From Symsagittifera roscoffensis (lineage: Eukaryota > Xenacoelomorpha > Acoela > Convolutidae): a DNA stretch of 64,000 nt. Positions 44,858 to 56,000 of this stretch are shown piece by piece; positions within the stretch are counted from its first letter, which is position 1, and each line of letters opens with the position of its first letter. A model generated the notes under the pieces. That model did no database searches and was not told the origin of the DNA. It worked only from the letters and a program-made list of their open reading frames with translations. The stretch lies in the NCBI RefSeq assembly GCF_963678635.1, contig NC_087071.1, positions 5,471,624 through 5,535,623 of the forward strand, given 5' to 3'. The translations under genes were made by a program, and so were the position numbers.

Positions 44858-45596
44858 AGTCGGCGAATTCATAGCGCTCTACGACCACATCAACCATCTA
44901 TTTGCTCTTGCTGACGTCTTTTGGTAGCGTTGTACCGTTTTTGTATGGGGAAAATAGCTCAATTGGTCATCGCTGTGGAGGAGAGATTGCTCAGCCGATT
45001 CTAATTATTAATGTAGTAGCCCTGTTTTTAGGAGTGACATCATGGTCTGGGATTTCGTGAAAGTTAATTTGTATCGTTCGGCCATTTCCCTCTAGACCGC
45101 AAAGCATTTGTCAGTTATTTCAAATACTTCTTACATCAGCTGAAAATTATACTGGTGGTTACAGTATTCTCGTCGGTATAGTGAACTGGCCACAACAGAA
45201 AAAAACTCAGCATTTGCATGAGGTTTAAAAAGCTAAAAAGAGAAACTCTTTTCGATGAAAGTAAGTCAAGTGCTTTATCAAGGGCTTTAAAGTTGATGTA
45301 ATTACAGAAAAATACAATCTGCAATCTTATGACTTCTAACAGCGACATTTGACTTGAACATTAGGTTAAAAGGTTTTAATATCCAAGCGATTTCGGTTAG
45401 TTCGTCTAGACATTCTCAAAATCATTCATCAAACTAATATGCCAAGTTACGTGTAGATGATGATTCGTCAGTAATTTTTTTTCATTTTTTGTGACCAAGT
45501 AAATTTTTTATTTCTGCTTGTTGAAACAAAACTCGAATCACATGAATAAAAGAAATATTTCAAAAAGAAACTGACGCAGTCTAAACTAATCAGTCA
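44858..45596. other. 5' flank of the ABC transporter gene
   Basis: It contains the short dispersed repeat at 45012-45054 (partner at 4047). Otherwise it is AT-rich with no recognised promoter motif. The start codon at 45597 follows CTAATCAGTCA. Confidence 0.4.
45012..45054 (+). repeat. Short dispersed repeat shared with 4.05 kb
   Basis: This is the second copy of the TAGCCCTGTTTTTAGGAGTG repeat described at 4047-4101. Confidence 0.55.
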
Positions 45597-48500
45597 ATGC
45601 CAGATACGAGTAGCAGTAAGAAATCTGTTTCAAGATTTAAATCAAGCCGGAGTTCGAGAGTTAAAAAGGGGGCAGACCAGATGAGAGAGAAATCGGGGAC
45701 TAAAGACGGTCTGGCCGCAAGAGATAAAACATACAGTCCGGGTAAGTATTAAATTTCACAGCAAAAATTAGATATATTTTTCGCGACTCAAAAACCTGCA
45801 AAGTTTCAGTTTCAAAAAACTGAAGCCAAGAAAATTTCAGTTTTTCATTTCTTCATTTTTGTTCTGCTGTAATCGCATTGGTAAAATTGTTCAAATAAAA
45901 TTTCAAGGCAATATACTGGAGAAAAAAAAGTAACGCAACCAAACGTTACTCAAAACTCAAAACAGTTTCTAATTAAACCTTCTGATTAAAAAAACTGTTT
46001 CATTCCTTGTGTGAAAACAAAACGTTAGCAACACATTTTAGCCTGACTCATGAACTGAAACAGAAATCAAATTGAAATCTGACACACTGCAATTCCTTTG
46101 CGCCGAGAGAGCAAAATTCGTAAATTTTGATTCGTAAATTTCAAGAATTACAGACAAAAAAGCAAAAATTTGTGCGCCTATTAATTTAGTTTGAAAATAC
46201 ATGGTTGCAATTTTGAATTCCTATGAACCCAATTACCTGCAGCTTTTGTTACTTTTCTTGTCATGGTTTTGAATATTTGTTTGTGTTTATAAAGAACTTA
46301 TATTTCTGTATTGAATTTCAAAAAAGCAAACGTTATTTTACAAAAGCATCAGTTTTTTCAAAAAAAAAACGATCGCAAAGTACCACACTATAATGCTTTC
46401 AAAAAACCTGTTTCCATGTGTGTGAGCATCGCCTATAGATGTTTTCAATGTCTCATAGGCTCTTACAAAAAACCAATCACTTACAAAAGGTTTCATGTTG
46501 CCTGAACAGAAACCGTCATTGACGTCTTAAAAGAAAAACAGATCTTCTAGATTAGTTTGCTGAAACATAAATTACTTTTTGGGATAAAATTGTGAACCTT
46601 TTTCAAAAATCAAAGCGCAGCTCATTGAAGACTACTTGCTTTTTCGCCACAAAGTGACTTTTTTATTAGTAATTGTAAAATATCAGAGTAATTTCTTCTT
46701 GCATGGTTTTTGATGATTTTTGTTGCTTGTTTATTTTTAATGTAAAGCCTAAAAATGCCCTAACGAGTTAAGAAGCCCAATCATATATAACATTTTACTT
46801 ATGAAGACAGAAGGGTGTATATGCTTTTTTGAGTTCAATTATGACACATCTGCTAGAAGTTAGGTAAACTGAGCTCTTACGATTCGAATGCGCAAATGGC
46901 GCGAAAAAGAGAAAGGATTTCTGATTTTAAAAGTACATTTCATTGTTTAATTTCTCAGCGGATTAAGTTTTTTACTCAATAATATTTTTTTTCAAAAAAT
47001 GGCGAATGAGTAAAAGAATTTTAACCTGCTAATATAATCTAACCTGATATAATTTTTTCACTGAAACATGGAACTTGAAAAATGGTAAATTTTTTTGGTT
47101 TTTCCCTGCATTACGAGGCCAAACTGTGCTTTTTGCGAAAAGTACGCGGATTCCGCAACAAGGACTCTCAATTTTTTTCTTTTGTTCTCTCACTTCCTTT
47201 GATTGTTACAACACAAATTTATTATGTTTAAAGATTTGTCTCTCCAATACAGAAACATATAGACACAAAATTGTGCGCCTATCCAGTGCACAGTTTGGCC
47301 TTGTAATGTATATTTTTACAATTTTAAATCATTCTGGGCCAAATTAAGTTTAGCATTTTGAAATGTTTCTTTTGTGGTTTTGATTTTCAAAGAAGTTTCA
47401 AAGAATTTTAGAGTGAGAAAAAGTTTTTCAAAAATCTTTAAAAAGAAGTTGAATTGTAAATTTTAAAAAACGAAGTTTTTTAAACCCAATCCTTGTTTAA
47501 AATTTTCGAATTCATCAAAGCCTTCATACTTTTCGATCCAGCCGGTTAATTTCACTAATTTGCTTAACTACCGATCAAAAACTGATAATAGAAAACTGTT
47601 TAGTCTTCAATTCGTCCCCATCTTCCGATAATATTCAGACTTTAACTAGAATGTTTGCAAAACCGTAAAAGGGTGCAAATTTGTTTGAAAACAGGGAGAT
47701 AGAAGCGGTATGGCGAAACTTCGTAGCCAGCGACAATTAGAGACAAGCGACCATTCGTACCGAGCCGCAGTTCGTAACAAGCGACAACTCATTACAATAA
47801 GCAACAATTCGTACACCTCCAAGTTCTATCTTGAAATATATATGTACTGGTAATCAAAATCGAACACAGACAAAAAAAACAATCATAATTATTCTCAAAG
47901 ATGTTGGAACAAAAATTCAGCAGACTGAACCAGGCAGATACCTTCAAATTTTTTTTATTAATAATCCCATAAAAAATTGTGTCTTTTTTAGTTTCTCAGG
48001 AGTCGATGGCAAAGCAGAACTCATATGTCACATCGGATAGTTCAGCAGTAAGTATTCGAACCGTACACATAGCTGCCCCGGTTGAAACCCGTACAACAAA
48101 AGTGCTTATCAAAGAAATCAATACAAAAAATGTTTATCATTTATTTCCATCCAAGTGTTTTATGAAAAAAGAGATTTCAAAACAAATTCCATTTATGAAA
48201 ATTGCATGACAAGCAGTTTTTGTTAACTTTTTTTTTCGAGAAATCTTTCCACAATACTTTTCAGGTATTTTCAAATGAGCTAACATCAGGTTCTAATCGA
48301 ATAAGAACATACGATTCAACAATTTTTTAAATACTTTTTCGACAAAAAAAAATGATTTCCTACGATTTAGATTCATGAAAATTTGATGATAAGCACTTTT
48401 TCCATACAAAAATTTGATTCTAAATAAAAATTGATTTTGTTTTCAATTTAGTCGCTGAATCAGATGAATTTTGAATGAAATATATGTGTTTCAATTTTTT

Positions 48501-51500
48501 TGCTGGCAAAAAAAAATCAAATTTTTGCTTACATTTATCCACGCTTTGTGTTTGCAAATATAAAAACTAGGTTTCACATTGAAGATTTTCTGTGAGGGAA
48601 AAACTTGTACTTTCCGGTTTTAAACTATAAATTATAGGCTAAATCTGTCCATAATTTCTAACTTCCGATTTTTTCGTAACACGCCTCTATACAATTTTTG
48701 TTATATTTTTGCCCAAATTTCAATTTCTCATCAAAAAAAAAATTTTCTCTGGATGACCTCCATAGACCAAAAACGCTATTCAAACCATTCCATAAAATAA
48801 GTTTATGAAAATACTAATTATACAAATTTCAATCATTTATCTAAAATAATGTCATCGAGTTTTCGAGGAACTTTTTTCTTGTTTTGGCATAAAGTTCGGC
48901 GTATCGTACTAAATAAAAATAACAAATTTTGTCAAAAAATGCTTATCATACAATTTCCATATATAGAAATTGTATGGCAAGCATTTTTGGTCAACCCGGG
49001 TTGGTTGGTGTGTTCAGGGCAAAACACAAAACATTTGAACGAAAATACTTGTCACAAAATTCCATTTCATGGAAAAAAAGTTTATCATGGGAGTTTTAAA
49101 CATTATTTTTTCTATGGATTTGTATAAAACTCTATGATAAGCTTTTTATATAGTATGGAATTGTATGATAAACGTTTTTTGCCAACCTGGGTCGTGAATA
49201 AAAACTTCATTTAATTTTTCATCCTCAGTTTTCAGTTTAATGAGTTTTAGTTTGAAACTCGGACAGAGGAATTTTTTGAATTTTTCACAAGTATGGACAA
49301 AAAAGTTTACAAAAGACAGATGAAAGATAGGAAACCATTCAAAACATTAGTAAAAATGATATATATATATATATATTTCAAGTTGAATTGTCTTCAAATA
49401 TTACTGAAAAGCTGGCGTTTTTTATGTAATTAGCTTTGAACTATTTTTTAAGTTTCAGTACTTCACTTCAGAAAGTCGGAAGCCTCATAACTATGTTTAT
49501 GGTTGCTTGTGGCTTGAGATAATATCTTGCGAGAACTTTTAAATTTACGCTTTCCTGAAACCTATAAACTTTATGTGTTATCAAATTAAAGGAAGCCAAA
49601 TGTTTTTTTTTTCAAATTGTGTAGATCTTTAGTAGCAAACAAAAAAAAAGTAGAAAAGGGATGGAATTGAGCAAAATTGATCAAAATATGGTCTTTACAG
49701 CATTTTGGAGAACTGAAAAAATCCATTTGTCATCCACAAAAAAAAATCCGAGAGAAATTTCAATTTTTTTTTTCAAACTTGGCCCCTTATGTGCTCGAGT
49801 AAATTCTACATCCGCCCCTGAGGTGAACAGTTTTGAATAAGTTATCTTTTTCTAATTGAACAAACTTAAGCTAGCCAAATAAAAGTAGAAAAAGTACTTT
49901 TTCTATTTTTATTTGGCTAGCTAAAATTTGTTCGATTAAAAAAACACAACCTTATTCAAATCTCTTCACCTCAAGGGCGGATCTAGAAAATTCTCGAGCA
50001 CGTAAGGGGTCAAGTTTGAAAAAAATGATTGTTGCCCAACAAGTTCAATTCTAGAAAAAAAACTTTTTGGGTAAGTTTTTGTTTTTCAGGAGTCTGAACA
50101 AATGCGTAAGGACTCTCTTCCTAACCCGTCGACCCAAAACGAGAAAACATCAGACAAGAGTCCCTCGTCCCCTTTGAAACAACAACAGACTGAAGCTAGA
50201 CAAACATCCCCATCTGTAAAGGTTGTTCAGTTCACGCCTAGTGTGATTGCTGATGATTTTTCGAGAGACAAGTCTCACAAAAAATGTAAGTGGAGATGTT
50301 TTTTTCTTGTTAATGTTTTATTGTTGAAGCAAAAGTTTAGCGAACAGATCAGTTTTTCAAACTTTTTTCGATAAAAATTACTACTCTTGTGATACCCGTG
50401 TTCAATTTGTCAAGGCGTAAAGTAATAAATTGCACTTTCGAAAAGTTTTGTTGAGGTATCAGTGGCAATACATTTTTTTGGGTTGAATTCATGAACCTTG
50501 TGTTTCGGTTTCCGGGCAAGTTCTAAATTGGGTTCAAACGACACCTACTTTCAATTTACTGGCATTGTAAGTTTGAATGGCATGCACTGGAATGGATCCA
50601 AAGCAATACAAAACTACATATGTATTTTTCAAACAGATTATGTTTTTCCAGCTTCTGTGGTTTTCACTGAACAAATAGAAGGGGCATCTCTTGCGTGGAA
50701 AGACATCAACATGCATGTGAATGTGTCATCGGCTAAGTGCTGTGGCAAAGAGCGGACACAACTACTGTCTAATGTGTCTGGATTCATTGGCAAGGTAAAC
50801 AGTATCTTGCTAATATGAGTTCAATAAGTAGAAACTAAAAAAAGTAAAAAAAAAATCTATTTTTTTTCTATTTTCATATAGTGATTAACAACTCGGAATC
50901 ATGCAGACTACAAAATTTTAGATCATCGAAAACTAGCAAACTAAATTCAATGCATCGCTTCTGCAAATTAAATGGGTTTTTTATGTGTCTTTAGCTTCCA
51001 TGTCTTCGACTATAACTCGACTAAATTTTTAGACAATTCTGCAACTAAAACTCAAACTTAAATAATGTTTAGACTATCGCGACAAATAGGTATTTATGGC
51101 CACATATATTCGATATGTTTTACACTTTCTCTTGGACCATAAAATCTTGTCCAGACTATGAGTTTTTGGTGCGGAATTAACATTGCGGTGACACTTTGTA
51201 TTTATCATTTGAAAAAGCAAACTAATTTCAGATTTTCACTGTTCCTGTACTAAAAAAAATTAAAAAAAGTCTGTTTAAGATTAGATCGAAGTTTTTGCCC
51301 TTCGAAAAGCAGTCTTGTTTTGTATCCTCGCTTTCCTTTTACAAGAAATTTTTCTTGTTGTTTTTATTAATTAGACTTCTTTCTGAGTGTTGTTGCAACC
51401 TACCCATTGTTCTCTTAGGGTGAAGTGACAGCTCTAATGGGTCCATCTGGCAGTGGAAAGACGACTCTACTGGATGTCTTGGCAGACAGGGTCAGGAGAG

Positions 51501-51550
51501 CGGAGATCACAGGGAAGATTTTGATCAATGGAAAACCGAGAGATCACAGA
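45597..51550 (+). CDS. ABC transporter, ABCG-like, first five exons (3' part missing)
   Basis: Exons: 45597-45741, 47992-48047, 50090-50285, 50652-50794 and 51419-51550. All introns are GT-AG and phases agree (1, 0, 1, 0, 0), giving 224 codons without a stop. Residues 1-150 are polar and rich in Ser, Lys and Thr, probably a cytoplasmic N-terminus. Exon 4 gives the ABCG-type lead-in with an A-loop-like [10 protein letters not shown] and [12 protein letters not shown]. Exon 5 holds Walker [10 protein letters not shown] (about 188-196), then LLDVLADR and [15 protein letters not shown], as in White/ABCG half-transporters. Such proteins export lipids, pigments or xenobiotics; the substrate here is unknown. 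The Q-loop, signature, Walker B and membrane domain are not in the window. Downstream lie a 200-base gap and a retrotransposon, so the gene either has a very long intron or is broken. Confidence 0.85.
47109..47308 (-). mobile_element. Family-B MITE, copy 4, in ABC intron 1
   Basis: 200 bases from CATTACGAGGCCAAACTGTG to GGCCTTGTAATG, in the opposite orientation to the 31.3 and 34.3 kb copies (GGATTCCGCAACAAGG lies near its left end). It sits in the 2250-base first intron. Confidence 0.9.
48062..48420. repeat. Family-A-like fragments in ABC intron 2
   Basis: GCCCCGGTTGAAACCCGTAC starts a degenerate family-A end. Words such as GTGCTTATCA, GAAAATTGCATGACAAGCAG and TTGATGATAAGCACTTTTTC follow. 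It is a decayed copy or copies with no coding. Confidence 0.5.
48749..49192. mobile_element. Two short family-A derivatives side by side
   Basis: The first unit (48749-49000) runs from CTGGATGACCTCCATAGACC to GGTCAACCCGGG, only about 250 bases, with TTATCATACAATTTCCATAT and its inverse adjacent near the right end. The second runs to CCAACCTGGG near 49192. Both are internally deleted relative to the 0.9 kb copies. Confidence 0.65.
49764..50025. repeat. Long near-perfect palindrome (arms about 130 bases) in ABC intron 2
   Basis: The sequence folds on itself around 49895/49896 (AAAGT/ACTTT). Left-arm landmarks CAAACTTGGCCCCTTATGTG, CTCGAGTAAATTCT, ATCCGCCCCTGAGGTGAA and TAGCCAAATAAAAGTAGAAA all reappear inverted on the right. 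Each arm holds a GGGCGGATCTA-type terminus like that at 24.18 kb. It ends about 65 bases before exon 3 of the transporter. It looks like a foldback element or an inverted pair of hAT-like ends. Confidence 0.85.
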
Positions 51551-51663
51551 GTGAGTACGACGTGTGAAAAACCTAGTTTGGTTTTCAAATTTTATGAAAT
51601 AAATAAGCGGTAACCAAATTAATCAGGTTTATAGCAGGGAAGAATCTTGATCCAATTTTTGCA

Positions 51664-51810
51664 TCATTGTGAGGTCAAACTATTCACTGGGTGGGCGCAC
51701 AATTTGATGTTTGTATGTCTCTGGAATCCAGCGACGGGTCTTTGAACATGTTAATTTTTTGCCGGAATAACCAAAGAGAATGGAAGAACACAAACAAAAA
51801 GCAAATAGCA
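51664..51810 (+). mobile_element. Family-B MITE, truncated copy
   Basis: It starts CATTGTGAGGTCAAACTATT and follows the family interior (GGCGCACAATTTGATGTTTG). It fades out after AACACAAACAAAAAGCAAAT, lacking the right terminus. Confidence 0.65.
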
Positions 51811-51839
51811 ACTCTTTATTTTTTACATAAGATGATTCT

Positions 51840-52400
51840 CAGATTTGAAACTCTTTATTTCAGATATTGATAAGAGTTTACAAATTTCAGATCTGAAATG
51901 GAAAATTTCAGATCTGAAACAACCTTGAAAAACAAAATTTCAGGTCCGAAATCAGATGAGAAATATTTTGTTGAAATATAATTTATCCATTTCGAGCAAA
52001 ATTTTTTTCGATATTCTGCAAAATACAATTATGTTTAAATTAACTAGCGATAAAAAAGCTTCCGAATAAGTTCAAAAACAGTATTTTGCTGAGTACCTGC
52101 TAGTAGCTAGCAGGAGGTATCAAACACAAAGTTAAAACAACGGCAAAATTGTGTCAGACCATTAAATTATCATATTTGAAATAACCAAGAAAAACTAAGT
52201 TTCAGAACTGAAGTTAGATCTGAAATAGATTTTTCAGATCTGAAATGACCAAAAAAAAAACTAAATTTCACGTTGAAATTAGATCTGAAATAACCAATCC
52301 CTAAATCCCCCTTAACCAAACATTTCACAAGCTATTTCAGATCGGAAATTTAGATTCGAAAAAGATTATCAAATTTAAAATGTTAGAGGAAATTTAGATC
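51840..52400. repeat. Interspersed palindrome TTTCAGATCTGAAA
   Basis: The 14-base palindrome occurs exactly at 51885-51898, 51906-51919 and 52232-52245. About half a dozen degenerate half-sites (TTAGATCTGAAA, TTTCAGATCGGAAA and similar) lie within 560 bases. No gene is seen. It lies in the intron or 3' flank of the ABC exons. Confidence 0.75.
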
Positions 52401-52806
52401 CGAAACAGATTATCAAATTAAAAATGTTAGAAAAAAACCCACTTATCGTTACATCATCATCGTTAAAAAGGCAAACTCAGTTTTGAGAATACCTCAGATG
52501 TTCGTGCTATTCAGGCAGTATTATCCTTTATTTAATAATAGCTATCAAACCCCGTCGTTTTTTTCCCACCTAAGATACTTGCTGACCATGAGTCAGCAAT
52601 GATGTATTGATGATAAAGTGGAACACTTTTGTGGAAGCAATGATTCAGACTTGTTTGAACGCAGCCATCGCACCTCAGCGTTTGTAAATTTACTTTTTGT
52701 TCATTGTTGCAGCGCAGACGTAAATATTTGTTCAGCTTGCCATTTGATTCGCTTTATAATAACTGCACGCAACAACTAATGGCCGTAAGACCAAGTGACT
52801 TGTTTC

Positions 52807-52829
52807 TGGCGCCGGTCAACAGGGTTTGG
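52807..52829 (+). promoter_or_regulatory. Primer-binding-site-like sequence at the edge of the gap
   Basis: TGGCGCCGGTCAACAGG looks like a tRNA primer-binding site on the plus strand, just before the N run. The BEL/Pao element on the other side of the gap reads on the minus strand, so this would belong to a different element, or to a misjoined copy. Confidence 0.3.
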
Positions 52830-53029
52830 NNNNNNNNNNNNNNNNNNNNNNNNNNNNNNNNNNNNNNNNNNNNNNNNNNNNNNNNNNNNNNNNNNNNNNN
52901 NNNNNNNNNNNNNNNNNNNNNNNNNNNNNNNNNNNNNNNNNNNNNNNNNNNNNNNNNNNNNNNNNNNNNNNNNNNNNNNNNNNNNNNNNNNNNNNNNNNN
53001 NNNNNNNNNNNNNNNNNNNNNNNNNNNNN
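52830..53029. other. Assembly gap, 200 N
   Basis: There are exactly 200 undetermined bases, a round number typical of a gap of unknown true size. It removes the BEL/Pao integrase core. Reading frames drawn across it are meaningless. Confidence 0.98.
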
Positions 53030-56000
53030 TGGCTGGAGGTTTTGCGCATCGAACCGTCTGCATATGAAACATTTAAAACGTACACTGCGTAGAGCCAGTC
53101 GTACACCAATAATGTAGTAGCGTTGCTGTATGAAGGATTTGACAAACTCTGATCCTTGATGTACACAAATATGATGTGCGTGTTCAATGTACAATTTTGT
53201 TATTGCATTTTTCGCATCCAATATTATCGGAAACCTTGCATCTTCTTTCATACAAGATGCAAACTCAAGACGACCTCGAGCTCTTAGAACTGTCTTTTGA
53301 TCCAAAAAGGGATTCAATTGAACCAATTTGTCTTTATTGTCAATTTTGCTTTTGCTTTCTAATTTTTTGATAGTATTAGGAAACGACTGAGCCTGACAAA
53401 TTTTGATTGCGTATAGCTTGGCCTTTTCAACATCTGAGGTGTTGCAAAAAATTTGTTCATTTTCATCACTGGAGGATGGGTTTTGATTGGTTTTTCTGTT
53501 GAGAATCCTAATTTGTAGTCTGGAAATGAAACTCATGACTGTGGTGAGAGTTAAAATTAGCTTGTTCCATGTAGAAAATCGTCTAATGTCGAAAATTGGC
53601 TCATTTAGAGACAATTTTTTATGCTTGGTCTGTCTTTGAAAACCCGCAGCAACCACTGTTGTTGCGAGCAAAGTATTATCGTGCCAAAGATACTTAGGTT
53701 GTTTCAAGAAGGCTGGAGGTGTGAGCCATTTTTCATTAATTTCCCTGGGTTCAAGACCTCGAGTACCGTGATCTGCAGGATTCAGAGTAGTTGGAATGTG
53801 ATGCCATTGTAGTTGATGATCCATTGTTGAAATTTCAGTCAGTCGATTTGCCACAAATGTTTTTTGCTGTTTCGTTGATTTTATCCAATCAAGTACTACC
53901 TGACTGTCTGTCCAGACATGTAAAACAGCTGTTCTATTGAGATGAAGTTCTTTGGACGTAAATGACAAAAGACGTGCTCCAATTGTTGCAGCTTCTAATT
54001 CAAGTTTTGGTACACTCAGTTGTTTAATAGGCGCAACCTTGCTTTTGCCAATCAAAAATTTACATTCAATTACTGTTTCGTCTAAATTATGCATTCGCAA
54101 GAACAAGACTGCGGCCATACCGATGAGTGAAGCGTCAGTAAATGCGTGTATTTCCAAACTCCACGATTTATTGCTTTGATTTGGAAACAAAACTCTTGGC
54201 AAAGTTATTCTTTCCATCTTGAGAAAAGAATCCAGGATTTTCTGTAGCTTGTGTTGATGATCACTAGGTATCTGATTATCCCATTTCAAACCTAGCCTCC
54301 AAATCTGCTGCAGTAGAGCCTTCAAACGAATTGTTACTGGTGCTATAATTCCTAGAGGGTCGAAAATAGACGACAATAAGCTGAAGAGTTTCCGTTGAGT
54401 ATAATTATCAGCCAGAGTAGGAAAGTTTTGAAGGGGATCAATAAAAAACTCATCACTGTCAATTTTCCAGTTTTGTCCAAGAACACGAGTTGAAGTTTTT
54501 ATCTCGTCGTGGTCTTCGCAAGGAATATGTTGCAGGGCGAGCTTGTTGTTAGATAAGAACTTGGTGAGACGAAAACCACCTTGTTTTAAAGACTCCCTGG
54601 TTTCTCTTGAAACGCATTGTGCTTCAGCTAACGTCGGTACTGAGGCAATGTAGTCATCCATATAAAAACTGTTTAGAATTGCATCATAAGCCAGAGGAAA
54701 CGAGTCTTTGTTGTCCAAAGCGCATTTTTGTAATGCATAAATAGCGCAGAATGGTGAACATGTGGCTCCAAATATTAACCGCGTGTATTCATACTGATGA
54801 ACTTTTCCGTTATAGCTCCAGAGGAAACGCAAGGCTGGCCTATCTTCTTCACGAATTTTTACTTGCATAAACATCCCTTCAATATCGGCAAGAAGACCAA
54901 TAGAATGTTTGCGGAAGCGCAGCAGAATCCCTGTCAGATTTGCAAGTAGATCTGGACCTGTGAGGAGATTGTTGTTAAGTGATTGGCCTTTAAAAAGAGA
55001 TGCAGCGTTGGCTACTCTTCTGATTTTTGTCGGTTTATTTGGGTTTTGCACTGGGTGATGTGGTAGATACCAAATTCGCGAGGGTTTTATTCTTTTCATT
55101 TCTACAGGTCGCACGTGTTTCTTTTCGAGGTCATTTACGAGGGTTGCTTCGTATAAATTTCGTAGATCGTTGTTTTTAGCAAGTCGGCGATCAAGTGATT
55201 TTAGTTGATTAAGGGCTATGTAGTAGTTATTCTGCAATTGAGTCTCGTTCTTCCACGGTAAACCAATTTCATACCTTTCTCCTGTATGATGTATTGTGTT
55301 TTCAAGGATCCGAATTGCCGCCAAATTGTTTTCGGTATAAAACTCCTTTTCTGTTGTTTTTTGTCCAGTTTCTTCAATTTTCCAGAATTGCTGAATTAAA
55401 TAGTCCAATGGCTGCTCAACAGATTCATTTGACTTTCTTGTAACGTGGAAAACAAATCCCGAAGTTTGTCTGTTGCGCACTTTATTCAAACGTGTGGGAG
55501 CAATTGTTTGGTGATATTCTCCTGCAATTGTCCAACCCAGTCGAGTTTGTATTCCGTGTGGTCGGCAATCATTTCCTTCAATTACTTGAATGGGGTACGT
55601 ATAAGAGAACGTATTAACGCCAAGTAGTGCTCCAATTCTTCCGCCAGCAATATTGGGGAATTTTATGTGGCTAAAACCTTTGAAACCCTGACAGATTTCA
55701 TTCAGATGAGCAACATCTGCAGGAGGTATATTTAAAAATGGCGTTTTATAAACATTACGAATTGGAAATGTTTGTCCCGTTTGTTTGTACGGTGCTAAAT
55801 TAACGATGTTGTCTAGTTTTGCAACCGGCATCTCATGGTTGATATTTATATATTGTAAAGACATGTTTGCTGTTTCTGATGATGAGATTTCCAAGAAGTC
55901 TGCAATTTGATCAAGCATAAAAGTAAATTGGCTGCCAGGGTCAATGAGAGCGTAAGTGTCACACACTTTACCATTATTGACGAACGACACAGGGATCAGC

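Noticed and set aside
47992-47999. Alternative acceptor TTTCTCAG for ABC exon 2
   Set aside because: With the phase left by exon 1 it leads to a stop within 14 codons, whereas the acceptor ending at 47991 keeps the frame open into exon 3.
51840-52400. CRISPR-like array from the repeated palindrome
   Set aside because: Spacing is irregular, copies are partial and the DNA is clearly from an animal nucleus.
52754-52829. C-terminal residues of the BEL/Pao protein to the left of the gap
   Set aside because: Continuity of frame across a 200-base estimated gap is not evidence, and this side looks like a plus-strand primer site instead.
52704-53117. Plus-strand frame running through the N gap, considered as the next ABC exon (TTGTTGCAG acceptor at 52712)
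   Set aside because: The residues do not match the segment that follows Walker A in ABCG proteins, and most of the frame is undetermined bases.
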